Assembly: GCA_021234155.1 (NCBI GenBank)
Contig: JAJEKV010000060.1
Coordinates: 3,332,451-3,396,450, forward strand
Reading direction: 5' to 3'
Source of the DNA: Isoetes taiwanensis
Taxonomy: Eukaryota; Streptophyta; Lycopodiopsida; Isoetales; Isoetaceae
Length of the DNA: 64,000 bases
Under the pieces are notes generated by a model. The model was given only the letters and a program-made list of their open reading frames with translations. It searched no databases and was not told the DNA's origin. The translations under genes and the position numbers were made by a program. Shown here in pieces: positions 12,536-22,696 of the stretch; the first letter of the stretch is position 1; each line of letters begins with the position of its first letter.

Positions 12536-13700
12536 TCATGGCTTCTCCTTGCGACTCCTCCTCAGGGTGGAGGTCTTTTGAGCCTGCTTGGTATGGATCG
12601 TGAGAGGTTGCCTTCTTCAAAAGGTTGTACCAGCTCGCCCATTTGCATCTGGGGCTCGGACCATCAAGGGTGCAGATCTTGGCCTCCTGGCTTTGGCGCC
12701 ATTGGCGAGATCCATGCCGTCGTTGATGTGGTTGGTGAGTAAGTAGCCTATCTTGAACTCTGGATAGACCTTTGATGTAGGCACTTTCGAAAGGCGGTTT
12801 ACGGATCATCGGTGGTATCTTTGTTGGCAATGCCGAATATCTTTGGCAGCTCTCTTGTCTTTGGGGATTTGGCCCATGGCGGACCTTCTTCGGGGAATTG
12901 AGTCGAGGTGGTGGAGGTTAGCTTTTCGACCCTGGTCGGCTACCTTGTCAGATCCATTGGCGGAGATAATTCTTGCATGTTGCCTTCTTCTTCTCGTACT
13001 CCATATCTTGCTTGAGCTTTAAGTAGCTTCTCGGCTGATGTTGCCCTCCTTGGGCTGCATTGGATATGGTTCGCGGGCGTAAAGAACGCGTCTGTTCTTG
13101 ACCTCCTCCTCCTCTTCTTCTTTAGCCTCTTGCTCCCTCCTCTTGTTGTTGTGGTCCTTCTTCTTCGGGCTCATCCTCCTCCAGTTCGTCTAGTTGTGGT
13201 TCTCTCCTTGCCTGCGTCTCTTCCTTCCTTTTCTTCGCATTGATTGCTTGCTCCCCTTCTTTCATTCTTCATTTGGGGTTGCTTTCGTGTGAGGGGTTGC
13301 TCCCTTGCTTTGCTCCCCCTATTCTTCCTGGTCTTGCGGTTGCTCTCCTTTGTCCGAAGTTGCTCTTGCTACTTGCTCTTCACCTTCTCTCCCTGTTTGT
13401 TGGGGTTGCTCCTGTTGCCGAGGGGTTGCTCTAAGCTACTTGCTCTTCTTCCTCTGCCCGGAAGCGGATGCCCGCGATCTCAATTTCCCAGGGCCTTGCG
13501 ATCATTCACTGAAGTGCTAAGTCGTTGCTCCTCCACGAGGTGAAGCGATTAAATCCCGAAAGAGCTTGAGTGGCTAAGTTTACAAATCAGCCTGGGTCGG
13601 CGGGGCCTCAGAATTTGCTTGTCGCCGCCCACCATGAGTGCTTCAACGTTGCGGTGCAAGCTGGAGCTTCCAACCTTCCTAGCTACTTGTTTGGTCCTCC
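12536..13700 (-). pseudogene. Element C histone H3-like gene relic
   Basis: Minus-strand frames recover, in order, segments that align with element B's H3-like protein: PKKVRHGPN ([10 protein letters not shown]), KDIRHCQQ (REIRHFQM), MIRKPPFE (LIRKAPFE), PEFKIGY (QEFRTDY), PLMVRA (PLMTRA), ELVQPFEEGNL ([11 protein letters not shown]), and a terminal K-x4-RRSRKEKP stop ([14 protein letters not shown] stop). Several small frameshifts separate these pieces, some of which may be sequencing errors. The histone-fold part lies at 12536-12893. Upstream (13000-13200) is a charged Glu/Lys-rich tail-like region. The N-terminal ARTKQT-like peptide was not found convincingly. Gene order (LTR, primer site, H3, paired repeats) matches element B. 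Confidence 0.7.
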
Positions 13701-14293
13701 CAACAGCTTAGCTTCCTTGATGGTGGCCTCTTCGAGCGATCTTGCCTCTATCTCCACGGCTCCTTTGGATCGATCTCGGATCTATTTGTTCGATTCGGTG
13801 GACACTCTTATGGCAGCTTCGGAGATTAGCTTATAATTTGCCTTACAAGGGTAAAGGAGAGGTTCAAGCTACCATTTGGAGAACTTCTAGGGAGTAGAGG
13901 TGCTTCCATAGGTTTATTAGCTACTTTTTCTTAAGAGTAAATTTATTATAACTATGGGTTATTAATTAAGGTACTTTCCCTAATTACTTAACTATTTCTC
14001 AAAATTTTCTAATTCCTTTTGGGCCAAGTAGTGGTCATTTCACGCCATTTCTTTCAAGCTTTATTTTGAGCGATTTCTCATTCAATTTTTCACTTGAAAG
14101 GTGCGGTTCATGAACAACTTGAGCTCAAATTTACTAGAAGGTTTCTTTTGACTATATACTATACTTAATCTAATTACGACCCTACTAATGGGAAAAAAAT
14201 TTCTCCCACCTTTTGCGGTTCAAGACTGGAATTCTCATTCCATTCATTAGCTAGGCCAGTTAGTCTACCTATTCAGGGATATGGTCAGTGCTA
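13701..14293. other. Element C leader region
   Basis: This is the untranslated leader between the primer-binding site and the H3-like relic, of about the same length as in element B. Apart from the hairpin next to the primer-binding site, no gene is recognised. Confidence 0.5.
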
Positions 14294-14313
14294 GCTCTTG
14301 GTTAACCAAGAAC
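14294..14313 (-). promoter_or_regulatory. Element C hairpin next to primer-binding site
   Basis: The 20-bp near-palindrome GCTCTTGGTTAACCAAGAAC lies 3 bp from the primer-binding site. Element B has the equivalent palindrome at 53169-53188. The position fits a dimerisation or packaging hairpin of the genomic RNA, which is inference. Confidence 0.6.
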
Positions 14314-14316
14314 ATT

Positions 14317-14328
14317 GCTCTGATACCA
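14317..14328 (-). promoter_or_regulatory. Element C primer-binding site (initiator tRNA-Met)
   Basis: The minus strand reads TGGTATCAGAGC, the classic plant LTR-retrotransposon primer-binding site complementary to the 3' end of initiator Met tRNA. It is separated from the LTR by one base. Confidence 0.95.
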
Positions 14329-14329
14329 T

Positions 14330-15976
14330 TGTGATGCTCCCTGCTAAATATCACGCGCCCGCCCGTACACTTTCGGCAGAAATCCCCATCCGGGTCCATC
14401 AACCGCATGGGCCCTCCGATCTAACCCGCACTCTGAGAGAATCCTAGTGCGGGCGGGGGTTTTCTGAAGGTGTCTTTGCGTGCCCTTCCCCTATGGGCTC
14501 CTATCGCCGGAAGCATAAACAACGCGTCGAACTAGCAATAACAATACAACATACTACCTCGAAGGGTAGTCCTTCACATATCCATAAGAGCAAAGAAGAT
14601 AATCATAAACCATAAAACATAAGAGCTCCTACCCATGGCTCGACTCATAAGGAGGATGACCCGATCGGCTAGGCCTCAAGATAGAGCGGACCGAGTCATA
14701 ACAATGGCGCAGGGGGCATAAGACAATGGCTAGGGTTGACCACTCCATCCGCCCCTCCCGTGCATACTTTGCGAGATGGGCTCAATCAGGCTCGGCATGA
14801 CTCTAGCCTTCCGGATCACGCAATCCCATGGCATCACCCATCGGGACTACTCCGGGTTGCATCTCCCTAGTCCGCCGAGTGTGAGGGAAGGGTTGCATCC
14901 CCTTCCGGGGTCTAGAGGTTCCCGGGCGGCTAGAGAATCGTGGCGACACACGATTCATACCCGACTGAACCCCCCAAAACAAGAGCCAAGCCGACACTTG
15001 CAACTCTTGAGAGGCAGGGCGACACCATCGCCCCAGGAGGTGTCAGACCCATGCTCGGCCCACACGAAGTGACCGACCATAAGCCTAGCTCACTATGGGA
15101 TCCCCCGTAGCCCCCACTTGGCAGGGATCCTCCCTCCGCATTGCCTCTAGCCCCGTTGTGTAGTGTTGAGTCACATCATAGCCTCCATAGCCCGGTGGGT
15201 TCCTATGCACAGGCCGCAACTAATAGGAACTAAGGGATCTAATCTAGGAGCATACTACATATGGCTCTAGGTCTCTACCCCCCTTCCCAATACAAGAGGA
15301 GCAAACATGATCAACCATCGTCACATAATCATCACATCATGAGAATAATCATAAGAACATCTTAACCTAATCATACAAATCTAACTTACAGTTAGGGTTC
15401 CTTGATTAGGGTTCAAGAGGATGCATGAGGATTCTAGGATGGCTCTACCCTAGATACAAGATACTAACTCATCTGGAATGTTAATTCTAGATGAACTACT
15501 ATGACTACTACTCTACATACCTGCTCCTGAAGCACTCCCTCCCAATCACGGGCGTCTCCATGGTCTTGAAGTGTTCGAGGTAGCTCCCCACTCCCTTGAT
15601 CGCTCACGCTCAGAGGCTGTTGTGCTAGGCTATGCCACGGCAGAGGCGGTTCTCTAAAGCGGAGTTTCAAGCGAGGAAGGTTCCCATTTGTTGGAGCGAG
15701 AAAAGAGGCCTAGGGTTAGGGTTTAGGCCTTTATAGGTTAGGGTTCACATGTTATGCCACGTGGCTCCAATAGGGTAAGACCGTGTGGCGGGTGCCCAAT
15801 AGGTTAAGGCCACGTGGAAAATGGTCTTAACCTAAGGTTGGCTAAGTTATATGAATAACTTAGTCATGCCCCCTAGTGCCACAATCTATGGTATACAAGG
15901 CTATGAAGATAGACTTGTATAGTGACGGGTCCAGGAATATACGTATTTATAGCGTATATTCCCCTGGAACGTCACA
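14330..15976 (-). repeat. Element C 5' LTR
   Basis: This LTR pairs with 5328-6981. The two are near-identical over long stretches, with differences concentrated at CAG, CTG and CCG sites. It ends CGTCACA against the ATGAT target duplication. Confidence 0.95.
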
Positions 15977-15981
15977 ATGAT

Positions 15982-16763
15982 GTTGATTGCTGAAACTTGG
16001 TTATATTACTGTATGCATTTTCTACAGCCAAGGAAAAGGCAGTTTTAATATGCACATTCTGTAACACAAGTTTAGATAAATATACAATTATACTAAATAT
16101 TTTGTGTGCATGCATGGCATGGTAGAACAACCATTGTTTGCTTCTAAATATTGAATTGTTCGACCAGTTTAATATTGTCGTAATATTTTAGTAACACAAA
16201 GGTGTATTCTTAAAGAAGTCATTTGGAAATAATCTCTATTTGGCTTAAAATGTTCTTGAACCTTTATGTTCTTGAACCTTTGGTGTAGCAGTAGTATGCT
16301 AACAGGATCAGGTAGTACATATTCGAATGATGCCAAGTAGCTACATGAAAACCTGGAGGATATGCATTCTAAGGTTTTATGCAAACTGCTGAATTATGGA
16401 GTGCGAAAATCAAGTCATGATTTATGCTTTAAGAATGTTAGGAAAGGACCATTTAATGGTAAATACAAGTTCTATAGTTTATGTTGTGCATAAACAGATT
16501 TATGAATTCTTAAACCGGTTTATGACCCCGTGTTACTGTGTTACTTGTTACCGGATCTCTATTAACACCACTGAACTATGGGCTGCAGACCCTGCGATGC
16601 CCTCAATAAGCAACCAAGGTATTCTACTACTACTTGAATTGTATATGTAAAAAATAGTTGTTAACGCCACTGAATCGTCAGCCAGTAGGGTATGGACAGT
16701 TGTTTGTTTTGTGAAGACCATCTGACGATTTTTCTGACGCAGAACATGCATTCTCTTGTAGTG
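15982..16763. other. CACTA interior, right part, and right end
   Basis: This is AT-rich CACTA sequence without a recognisable gene. Its last 100 bp carry CGTCAG-type subterminal repeats and the inverted CACTACAAGAGA terminus. Confidence 0.6.
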
Positions 16764-16766
16764 CCT

Positions 16767-18001
16767 ATGGCAACAATGCAGCAATATGATGCCAGATTAC
16801 TCTGTTCCATCTGTACAACAAGAACTTTGTTCTAAATGCTTCCCATGACATGAGATGACCAGACTCATACCAAGCTGCAATAGTGCTTATACCAGCTGCT
16901 ATCCATCGTCGTTGTGTCTTTGGATGAACAATCACACTTAAAGGCACATTCTCTGGAGTGTCCTGCAAAGGAATCCACCAGCATGGAGTGGACAACTGAA
17001 GATATGCCTCAGGATTAATATGGAAAAGAGACCTGACAGTGTCCCAAGCAGCAAGCAACCCCTTTAGAAAGGGAGAAGCATTAGGATACGGATGCATATG
17101 ATAAAGAAAAGCCCAAGGAAGGAGGGGCTTAATGGTGGCCTTATGAAATGGGAGACAATGCTGAATCGACTGCACCAACAACCTCAGGCCAGGAGAATCA
17201 TCCTTACCAATGAAAATCCTCCAAATAAACTTTGATATCATCACCTTGCTTTGGAGGTGAAAATCCAACATACCAAGACCACCAGCTGCCTTAGGTCTAA
17301 TGCATTTCGCCCAAGCTACCTTGACCACCGTTCCTAACTCATTTCCACCCCAAATAAAATTTCTGACGATATGCACAATCTCCTCCATCTTACATTGCGG
17401 AGCTAATAGAGCAGACGCCATGTAGACATCAGTATTACTAAGAACACATTTAGCCACAGTGATTCTACCGGGCATGGACAGTTTAGCTGTATTCCACCAA
17501 AACAAGTGCTTTTGCAACCCACTAATGATTTCATCCCAAGCATCTGAAGCAGAGACGTGAATTCCAACTGGGATACTAAGCAACTTTGTGGTATTGCCAT
17601 GCAGAAGAATCTTCCATGGATAGTCCAAAATACAGGGAGAGATGGGACTGTCCAACGTCCAAAAAACTGTACATTTTTGCCAGCCTACAAGAACTCCTGA
17701 TGCTAAGGAGAATGTGTCTAATAATAGCTTAGAATTACGAAGATTCTTATCCTGGGCAATTAGGAACAAAAAAGTGTCATCGGCATATTGGTTACATACC
17801 TCTTGAGAACCATCGTCCATTGGGAGGCCTTGAATAACGCCATCTTGGGTAGCCACGGAGAAGAGCTGGGACAATACTTCTGCCACAATTGTGAAAAGCA
17901 AGGGTGCTAAGGGACAACCTTGCCGAATTCCTCTACCCACTACAAAAATATCAGATGGCTCGCTCTGGAAAAGGACAGTAAATCTGGCTGATGTATGGAG
18001 C
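16767..18001 (-). pseudogene. LINE ORF2, central and C-terminal reverse transcriptase
   Basis: A long open frame on the minus strand contains RT motif B region GRGIRQGCPLAPLLF and the catalytic motif C QYADDTFLF. The thumb and C-terminal linker typical of plant L1-like LINEs follow (GGLGMLDFHLQSKVMISKFIW). The N-terminal RT half is at 32067-32640, separated by the 14-kb hAT-ended insertion. The C-terminal zinc finger is at 3124-3781, separated by the CACTA element. Without the insertions the RT junction would read GFGESFTRNV then MKLHTSARF, the right length for this part of a plant LINE RT. The open frame runs a few codons past 18001 into the insertion by chance. Confidence 0.85.
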
Positions 18002-18009
18002 TTCATGAC

Positions 18010-18321
18010 CAGGGATAGGTTCAATACGTTGTACGTTTTATACGGAATACGTATGAATTGTATGATACGGCACATATTTGCCGTATAAAACGTAAAAAAT
18101 ACGGCAAAAAAAAATTCCGACGTCGAAAGATTTTTCGCGGCGTCTGTAAAAACAACGATGAAAGCGTCGCTGAAAAATTTTTCGCGGCGTCTGTAACGGA
18201 AAACAGCGTCGCCGAACGCAATTTTTTTTTTTTTTTTTTACAGACGCGAAACCTTCAGATCTTCAGACGAAAAAGCGTCAGACGCGATCTGAAAAATCCG
18301 CTGTCTGAAATTCAAAAAAAA
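18010..18321. repeat. Left terminal inverted region (ATACG and GCGTCTG arrays)
   Basis: The outer part is built of ATACG/CGTAT phrases and the inner part of GCGTCTG/CAGACGC phrases, ending in a poly(A) run and TGCCTGAAGCC. The right end (31710-32058) shows the same order in inverted orientation, with much variation between copies. Confidence 0.7.
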
Positions 18322-20127
18322 AAAATGCCTGAAGCCTAGTCTAGTCCTAAGACTATTTAGACTTTTAGTGATACTAATCCCGTTTGGGAAATTAATCACA
18401 CAATTGGCAGTCCTACTAAAAGATAGGTGCCTTCTTTTAGTAGGCCTCGATCTGAATAAATTCATGTTTTCAAAAAATAATCATATCATCAAGTAATACT
18501 GTTCAATTCAATATAATGCTTTTATTCCTATCTTACTAGCTTTTATCTATCATGCAGATCACAGTCATTTATAGTTATCCTACATTTATCAATCATGAAG
18601 ATGTATTTTAGCTTATAGTAACCCATGTATTGACCAACCCTATGATCTAATATTTTCTTAAATTGTAAACTGCCTATACCACATTTTATCTCATGCATTA
18701 TGAACAAATGTCATAAAATCATTCTATTTTCTGAAATGACATTATGTCATTGATTCAAACTAACAGATATATTGCAAAAATCAGCAGATTTGCAAAAGAT
18801 CTTACATATAATATCATAATCTGTTCCATACACATTATCTAGTATCATCTTTTAATAGAAATAATATATGATCACTGTTTTATACTATTCAGAAGCAAAC
18901 TTATCCTTGCTCGCATCTTGAAAGCTTCAAAAAAGAGAGATAGTAGGAGAGATAGACCCGGTTACCTGCAGCAAAAACAAATGCATATTAGCCTTTTGGG
19001 GTAATCACATAAGCTGCTAGCAGGTAAGCATTGGGGCTATCTGGCTTTTCGCCCTTCACCCAATCTGTCTTTTGTATTTCAATAACACCATATGTTTTTC
19101 ATACATTACGTGTTAGCAGCATAGTTTTCATATAGACAAGTCCTATACTAGTTTATTTTTTCAGATCTATTCCATCACGCCATCTTACCATATGCCCTCG
19201 CTTATTCAATATCCAAATTTCTTTGGTCACTATATTTAGCACATCATCCATCTTGTTTCTTATGTAGTCCCTGAAAACAAGTTATGACATATCTGGCACC
19301 ATTATCTTTCCAGATCTGTCCTATATCTTATTTATGCTGCTTCATGCTTTGTATTTCCTAGTATCATATTCTCCTTACTACTTTAACTGATCAAAAAGAA
19401 AATGTCAAATCAAACCTGGTTATCTTGGCTAGTTATAATCTTTTCGTCCACTATTTTGCCAGTAAGATCGTCCACTAGTTTGCCAGTAAGATCGCCCATG
19501 GCTGAGTAACTGATCACCATTTCTTCATTACTTATTGCCCCTAAAGCATCATCAGCTGTATTTTTCTTGGCAGTGCCTGCATCTTCTAGATTTTGGCCCA
19601 TCTCATTACTCTCAGTGATTTTGGCTTTGGTGCTTGCATTGCCCTCGATGCTGCCAACAGGTTTGTGATAGTCATACATATTTTTTCTCTTAGCAGCCTT
19701 TTTCTTTTCTATCTCCATTTTCTCCATGGTGGATTTGTTAAAACCACCTTTCCGTCTGCCCATGAAGCATGCAATTACCTCTAGTCTATCATTCCGGCAG
19801 GCATATAGCAGCGTAAACAGAGAATGATTTTCAAATTGCTGATGCTAGATAAATACTGAAAGTTATTTTTAGGTTATACCTTCAATTTGCCAGCTGCATG
19901 CCGTCGATTCATCTCTTCCGATCCATGTCATATCATTTAGGGTTTCATCTGCTATGGCCATGCATCGCGAGCGTTTGCTCTTCCCTGCCCTAACATCTTA
20001 CAAGTTCTATTTTTTTCTCACGAATGGGTTTAGACATGTAATTCATCATGTATTATATTTAATTTATTAACCATTCGAAATGGTGTATTTACCTCACCCA
20101 ACAACTATAAATAAAAAATCCTGCCTC
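18322..20127. repeat. 1.8-kb direct repeat, copy 1 (LTR-like or pseudo-LTR)
   Basis: This copy is almost identical to 29909-31709 from AAAAAATGCCTGAAGCC through CAACAACTATAAATAAAAAA. The two copies bracket the RT gene in the same orientation, like LTRs or the pseudo-LTRs of Penelope-like elements. They lack TG...CA ends and no primer-binding site was found. Differences cluster at CAG/CTG sites. Read on the minus strand this is the downstream copy. Confidence 0.85.
19410..19763 (-). CDS. Small basic/acidic ORF within the direct repeat, possible first exon
   Basis: This is a 117-codon minus-strand frame starting MGRRKGGFNKSTMEK, lysine-rich first and acidic later. It ends just past a possible splice donor (CAG then GTTTGA near 19414). 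The second copy of the direct repeat (about 31000-31357) has the same region with indels. If the repeats act like LTRs, the upstream copy at 31 kb would supply the promoter and this exon to the RT gene. No known domain is recognised. It could also be a stand-alone small protein. Confidence 0.4.
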   Translation of the reverse strand: MGRRKGGFNKSTMEKMEIEKKKAAKRKNMYDYHKPVGSIEGNASTKAKITESNEMGQNLEDAGTAKKNTADDALGAISNEEMVISYSAMGDLTGKLVDDLTGKIVDEKIITSQDNQV

Positions 20128-20190
20128 CTTCCACAGTTCAGAGGGCCCCTGTTATTATGTTAAAAAAAATTTTTTGTTACATCAGGGAGA

Positions 20191-20221
20191 GTAGGGCCCT
20201 GTTGTAACACAGGGGCCCTAC
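20191..20221. terminator. Strong hairpin 3' of the reverse transcriptase gene
   Basis: An inverted repeat (GTAGGGCCC...GGGCCCTAC, 5-nt loop region TGTAA) lies about 47 bp after the RT stop on the minus strand. It may be a 3'-UTR structure of the element. Function is unproven. Confidence 0.4.
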
Positions 20222-20267
20222 CCTTACCGTCTTGAATCTACTCATATTAAACTTATCAAAAAGACAC

Positions 20268-22305
20268 TTACATTTTTTTAAACAGCATTCTTGTTAGGTC
20301 TCCAATATCATACGGGAGCCCTGGGAATCTGTTATTCTTCAATGCATGCAGAACTATCTTGTTGATATTTGTTTTGTTGAAGCCATTGTCACAGAAAGTT
20401 AGAATGAGTTTGTGTATATCCGTAGCTGCTGTAACTGCTGAAGAGTGTGCGTATATATACGGGATGACCTGTGATATAATTACTTTGCTAGCTTGCCCAT
20501 ACGGCCTGCAACTACATGCTTTAATGAACTTACAAACTTCAAAAGGTAATTTATTCCTTTTGTCATATCTAGAGTATTTATATAAGCCTGCATGTTTATC
20601 CATCACATTAATAGTGATGTTTAAGAAATTCACCTGTTGTCCCCATCTTTTACCATTTTGCATAGGTTCACCATATATTGTTTCATCTTTGATTTCCAAA
20701 TGCTCCATGTTGTATATTGTGCATTCAGAATCTTTATCAAAGAACTCCTGTAAGTCCCCTCCATTTATGATGTTAAGATCATCTATATACCTTGTTGCGA
20801 ACTGGAATCTTGGGATATCTTTTAATCTGTTCATGTGTGCCAGTTTTTTAATGAAATGGAGCTCATACCATGCTAGGTATAGATTGCACCACGCAGGGCT
20901 GCACGCAAATCCCATTGGTATACCTTTTCTTTGTCTCCAAATTTCCTGTCCCATTTTTAAATAGCAATGGCTTAGAAGCCATTCATTGACTTTTTTGAAG
21001 AAATCCCTGGTTATCAGTAATCTGCTTTTTGCTCTTTCTTCATCTAATTTTTCCCATTCTGTTTTGTACCCATCATGCTTTCTTCTGCTGTACAGATGTT
21101 CTCTTGGTGTCGTGTGTAATTTATAATCCCAGACTAGGTCCACTACATCATTTATTAATTCAATTATGCCATCTTTTCCAGAAATTGGAATATTTTCGTA
21201 GCATTTCATGATGTCAGCTGAGAAGACATTGTTCATCTTATTTGGAAGGTTCAGGACCACATCATACGAGGAATTTACCATCCAACTTGAATTGACTTTA
21301 TTGGGCAGCCATATTCTTATTTCAGCTGTGTTCCATTGGCTTACTTCTGGCCATATCTCTATGCATTTGCTAAGAACACTTGTTACTAAATCAGCCACTT
21401 GGGTGAAGGTAGTCTCATGTGCATTAGTTATCCATCGATATTCCGCTTTATGTGCTTTGTACATCCCTAATAAATATGGTAATTTATCAATGTAATTTTC
21501 CGTGGTACCAATAGCCATTTGAATTCCCGACATACACTCATTCTTGATAGCTTCCTCACTGCAGTGCATTTTCTCAAAATCTCGGCTGTTTAGCCTGTTT
21601 ATTGCCATTTCTCTAATATGTTTTTGACATATAAATGATGCATTATTTCCTGCTTTATCAAGCCCAGCAATGTATAGGTTCTCATTTAGCCATTGTACAT
21701 TCTTTTTAACTGCTGCATCATTCCATAGAAATCTCTTTTTAGGTAGTTTGGCCTTATGTTCCACAATTCTCATATGCGCTTCTTTTAAAATCAGACTTTT
21801 TATGTATCTAATTCCATCCTCTTCAATATGGAGTAGGTTATAGTAATGGACCATAAAAAATTGGTCAACTGTTTTAGTGAACTCTTCCATAAACTGTTCA
21901 ATGGTGAAGCTACAATCTGGAATATGGTTCAGTCCCATGGCAAAGGCATCCCTCAATTTTTTGCAATGGATAATTTGCAGGTCTGTGGTCCTAATGTGAC
22001 CAATTCTTTTATCCAGAAATCTTTCTAGACTAGGATTTTGACACGGACATTTGTTGCTACTTCCATCTGCAAAGATATTGTAAGGTTTATAAACCTTGTC
22101 CTTAATTTGCTCAACATACCTCCATCCAAAAATGGTATTTTCTAAAAGTTCCTCAGCTGTGCCTGGTATTGTTTTCTGTAAAGTATTTAAGAACACATTT
22201 CTGATAGAGAATCTTTCCATGGATTTGGTTAAAAAGGTACAATGTACTATCTTAGCTTTCAGCTTTTCCTTAGAAATCCTAAGGTGTCTTTTCCTGTTGC
22301 AATCT
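20268..22305 (-). CDS. Reverse transcriptase, catalytic exon (Penelope-like/related family)
   Basis: About 680 codons on the minus strand encode a full RT palm: motif A FSADIMKCYENIP, motif B GIPMGFACSP-x-WCNLYL, motif C RYIDDLNII, then VNFLNITI and a YDKR...SQVIPYIYAHSS...CDNGF C-terminal region. The motif order and the IPMG-x-SP and SQ-x-I patterns recall Penelope-like elements and a family of RT genes common in invertebrate and protist genomes. It is not a LINE, gypsy or copia RT. The conventional Met lies at 22220, but the frame is open further upstream and suitable splice acceptors (CAG at about 22294 or 22306) fit the phase of the donor at 22696. It is therefore probably the last exon of a longer gene. 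The catalytic aspartates are all present and there are no internal stops, so it looks intact. No GIY-YIG endonuclease was recognised. Confidence 0.8.
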
Positions 22306-22696
22306 CTGACAATGACTCTATTGTTTGCAGTAGGTACCTACACAAATATGATGTGTATCAGTGTGGTTTATAGAAAGTATCCTACCATTTTACCCTCCCA
22401 AGATACTTCTATCTTTTTTCCTTGAAAATTTAGATTTTCATGTCTCTGGTCGTATGTATCATCAAGATTCATAGTAGGAAAAGTTTTTTTCTTTTATACT
22501 CATACATGGGGAAAACTTTTTCCATATAATAACCCCATGTATGTATTTTGGTTATTAAAATAACCTGATTATCTCTCATAGTGTTTGCATGTGGACCTTC
22601 ATACTAACATATAGTACAAATATATACATAATGACACAATAGCAATTATTTTTCAACATTTCTGGAAATGCAATATCAAAGATTGTTTTGACTTAC
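22306..22696 (-). other. Probable intron of the reverse transcriptase gene
   Basis: A perfect GTAAGT donor (22696-22691 on the minus strand) interrupts the upstream frame in phase 2. Acceptors before 22305 and 22293 restore the downstream frame in the same phase. The intervening sequence contains stops in the relevant frame and is AT-rich. Confidence 0.65.

Larger units (their letters stand above)
5328..15976 (-). mobile_element. Element C: complete Ty3/gypsy chromovirus-type LTR retrotransposon (non-autonomous)
   Basis: The element reads on the minus strand. It has a 5' LTR (14330-15976), a primer-binding site complementary to initiator tRNA-Met (14317-14328), a long internal region, a polypurine tract (6982-6994) and a 3' LTR (5328-6981). 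The 5-bp TSD ATGAT occurs at 5323-5327 and 15977-15981. The LTRs run TGTGAYG to the inverse CRTCACA and are nearly identical apart from CAG/CTG-site differences. The interior is decayed: there are relics of a histone H3-like gene, gag, protease, RT, integrase and chromodomain, all frameshifted, and RNase H appears deleted. It is related to element B at 41.8-64 kb and lies inside the CACTA element. Confidence 0.9.
3785..16763. mobile_element. CACTA (En/Spm-type) transposon, non-autonomous, with nested LTR element
   Basis: The left end starts CACTACAAGAGGATG and the right end, read on the minus strand, starts CACTACAAGAGAATG, the hallmark CACTA terminus. The 3-bp TSD is CCT at 3782-3784 and 16764-16766. 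Both subterminal regions carry many copies of the core CGTCAG/CTGACG. Without the LTR retrotransposon inserted in it (5328-15976), the element is about 2.3 kb and has no visible TPase. It sits inside the minus-strand LINE. Confidence 0.9.

Noticed and set aside
12476-12742. Plus-strand open frame and a Leu-rich frame at 13240-13543
   Set aside because: They are the antisense of the H3-like relic and its charged tail.
19840-19870. Hammerhead ribozyme core (CTGATG...CTGAAAG) in the direct repeat, as known from Penelope-like elements
   Set aside because: The conserved CTGATGA and GAAA cores with pairing stems are not met.
20268-22305. Telomerase reverse transcriptase
   Set aside because: Motif A resembles telomerase (D-x3-CY), but motif B IPMG-x-x-CSP, the YDKR/SQ-x-I C-terminal region and the flanking repeats fit a retroelement RT, and no telomerase N-terminal domains were seen.
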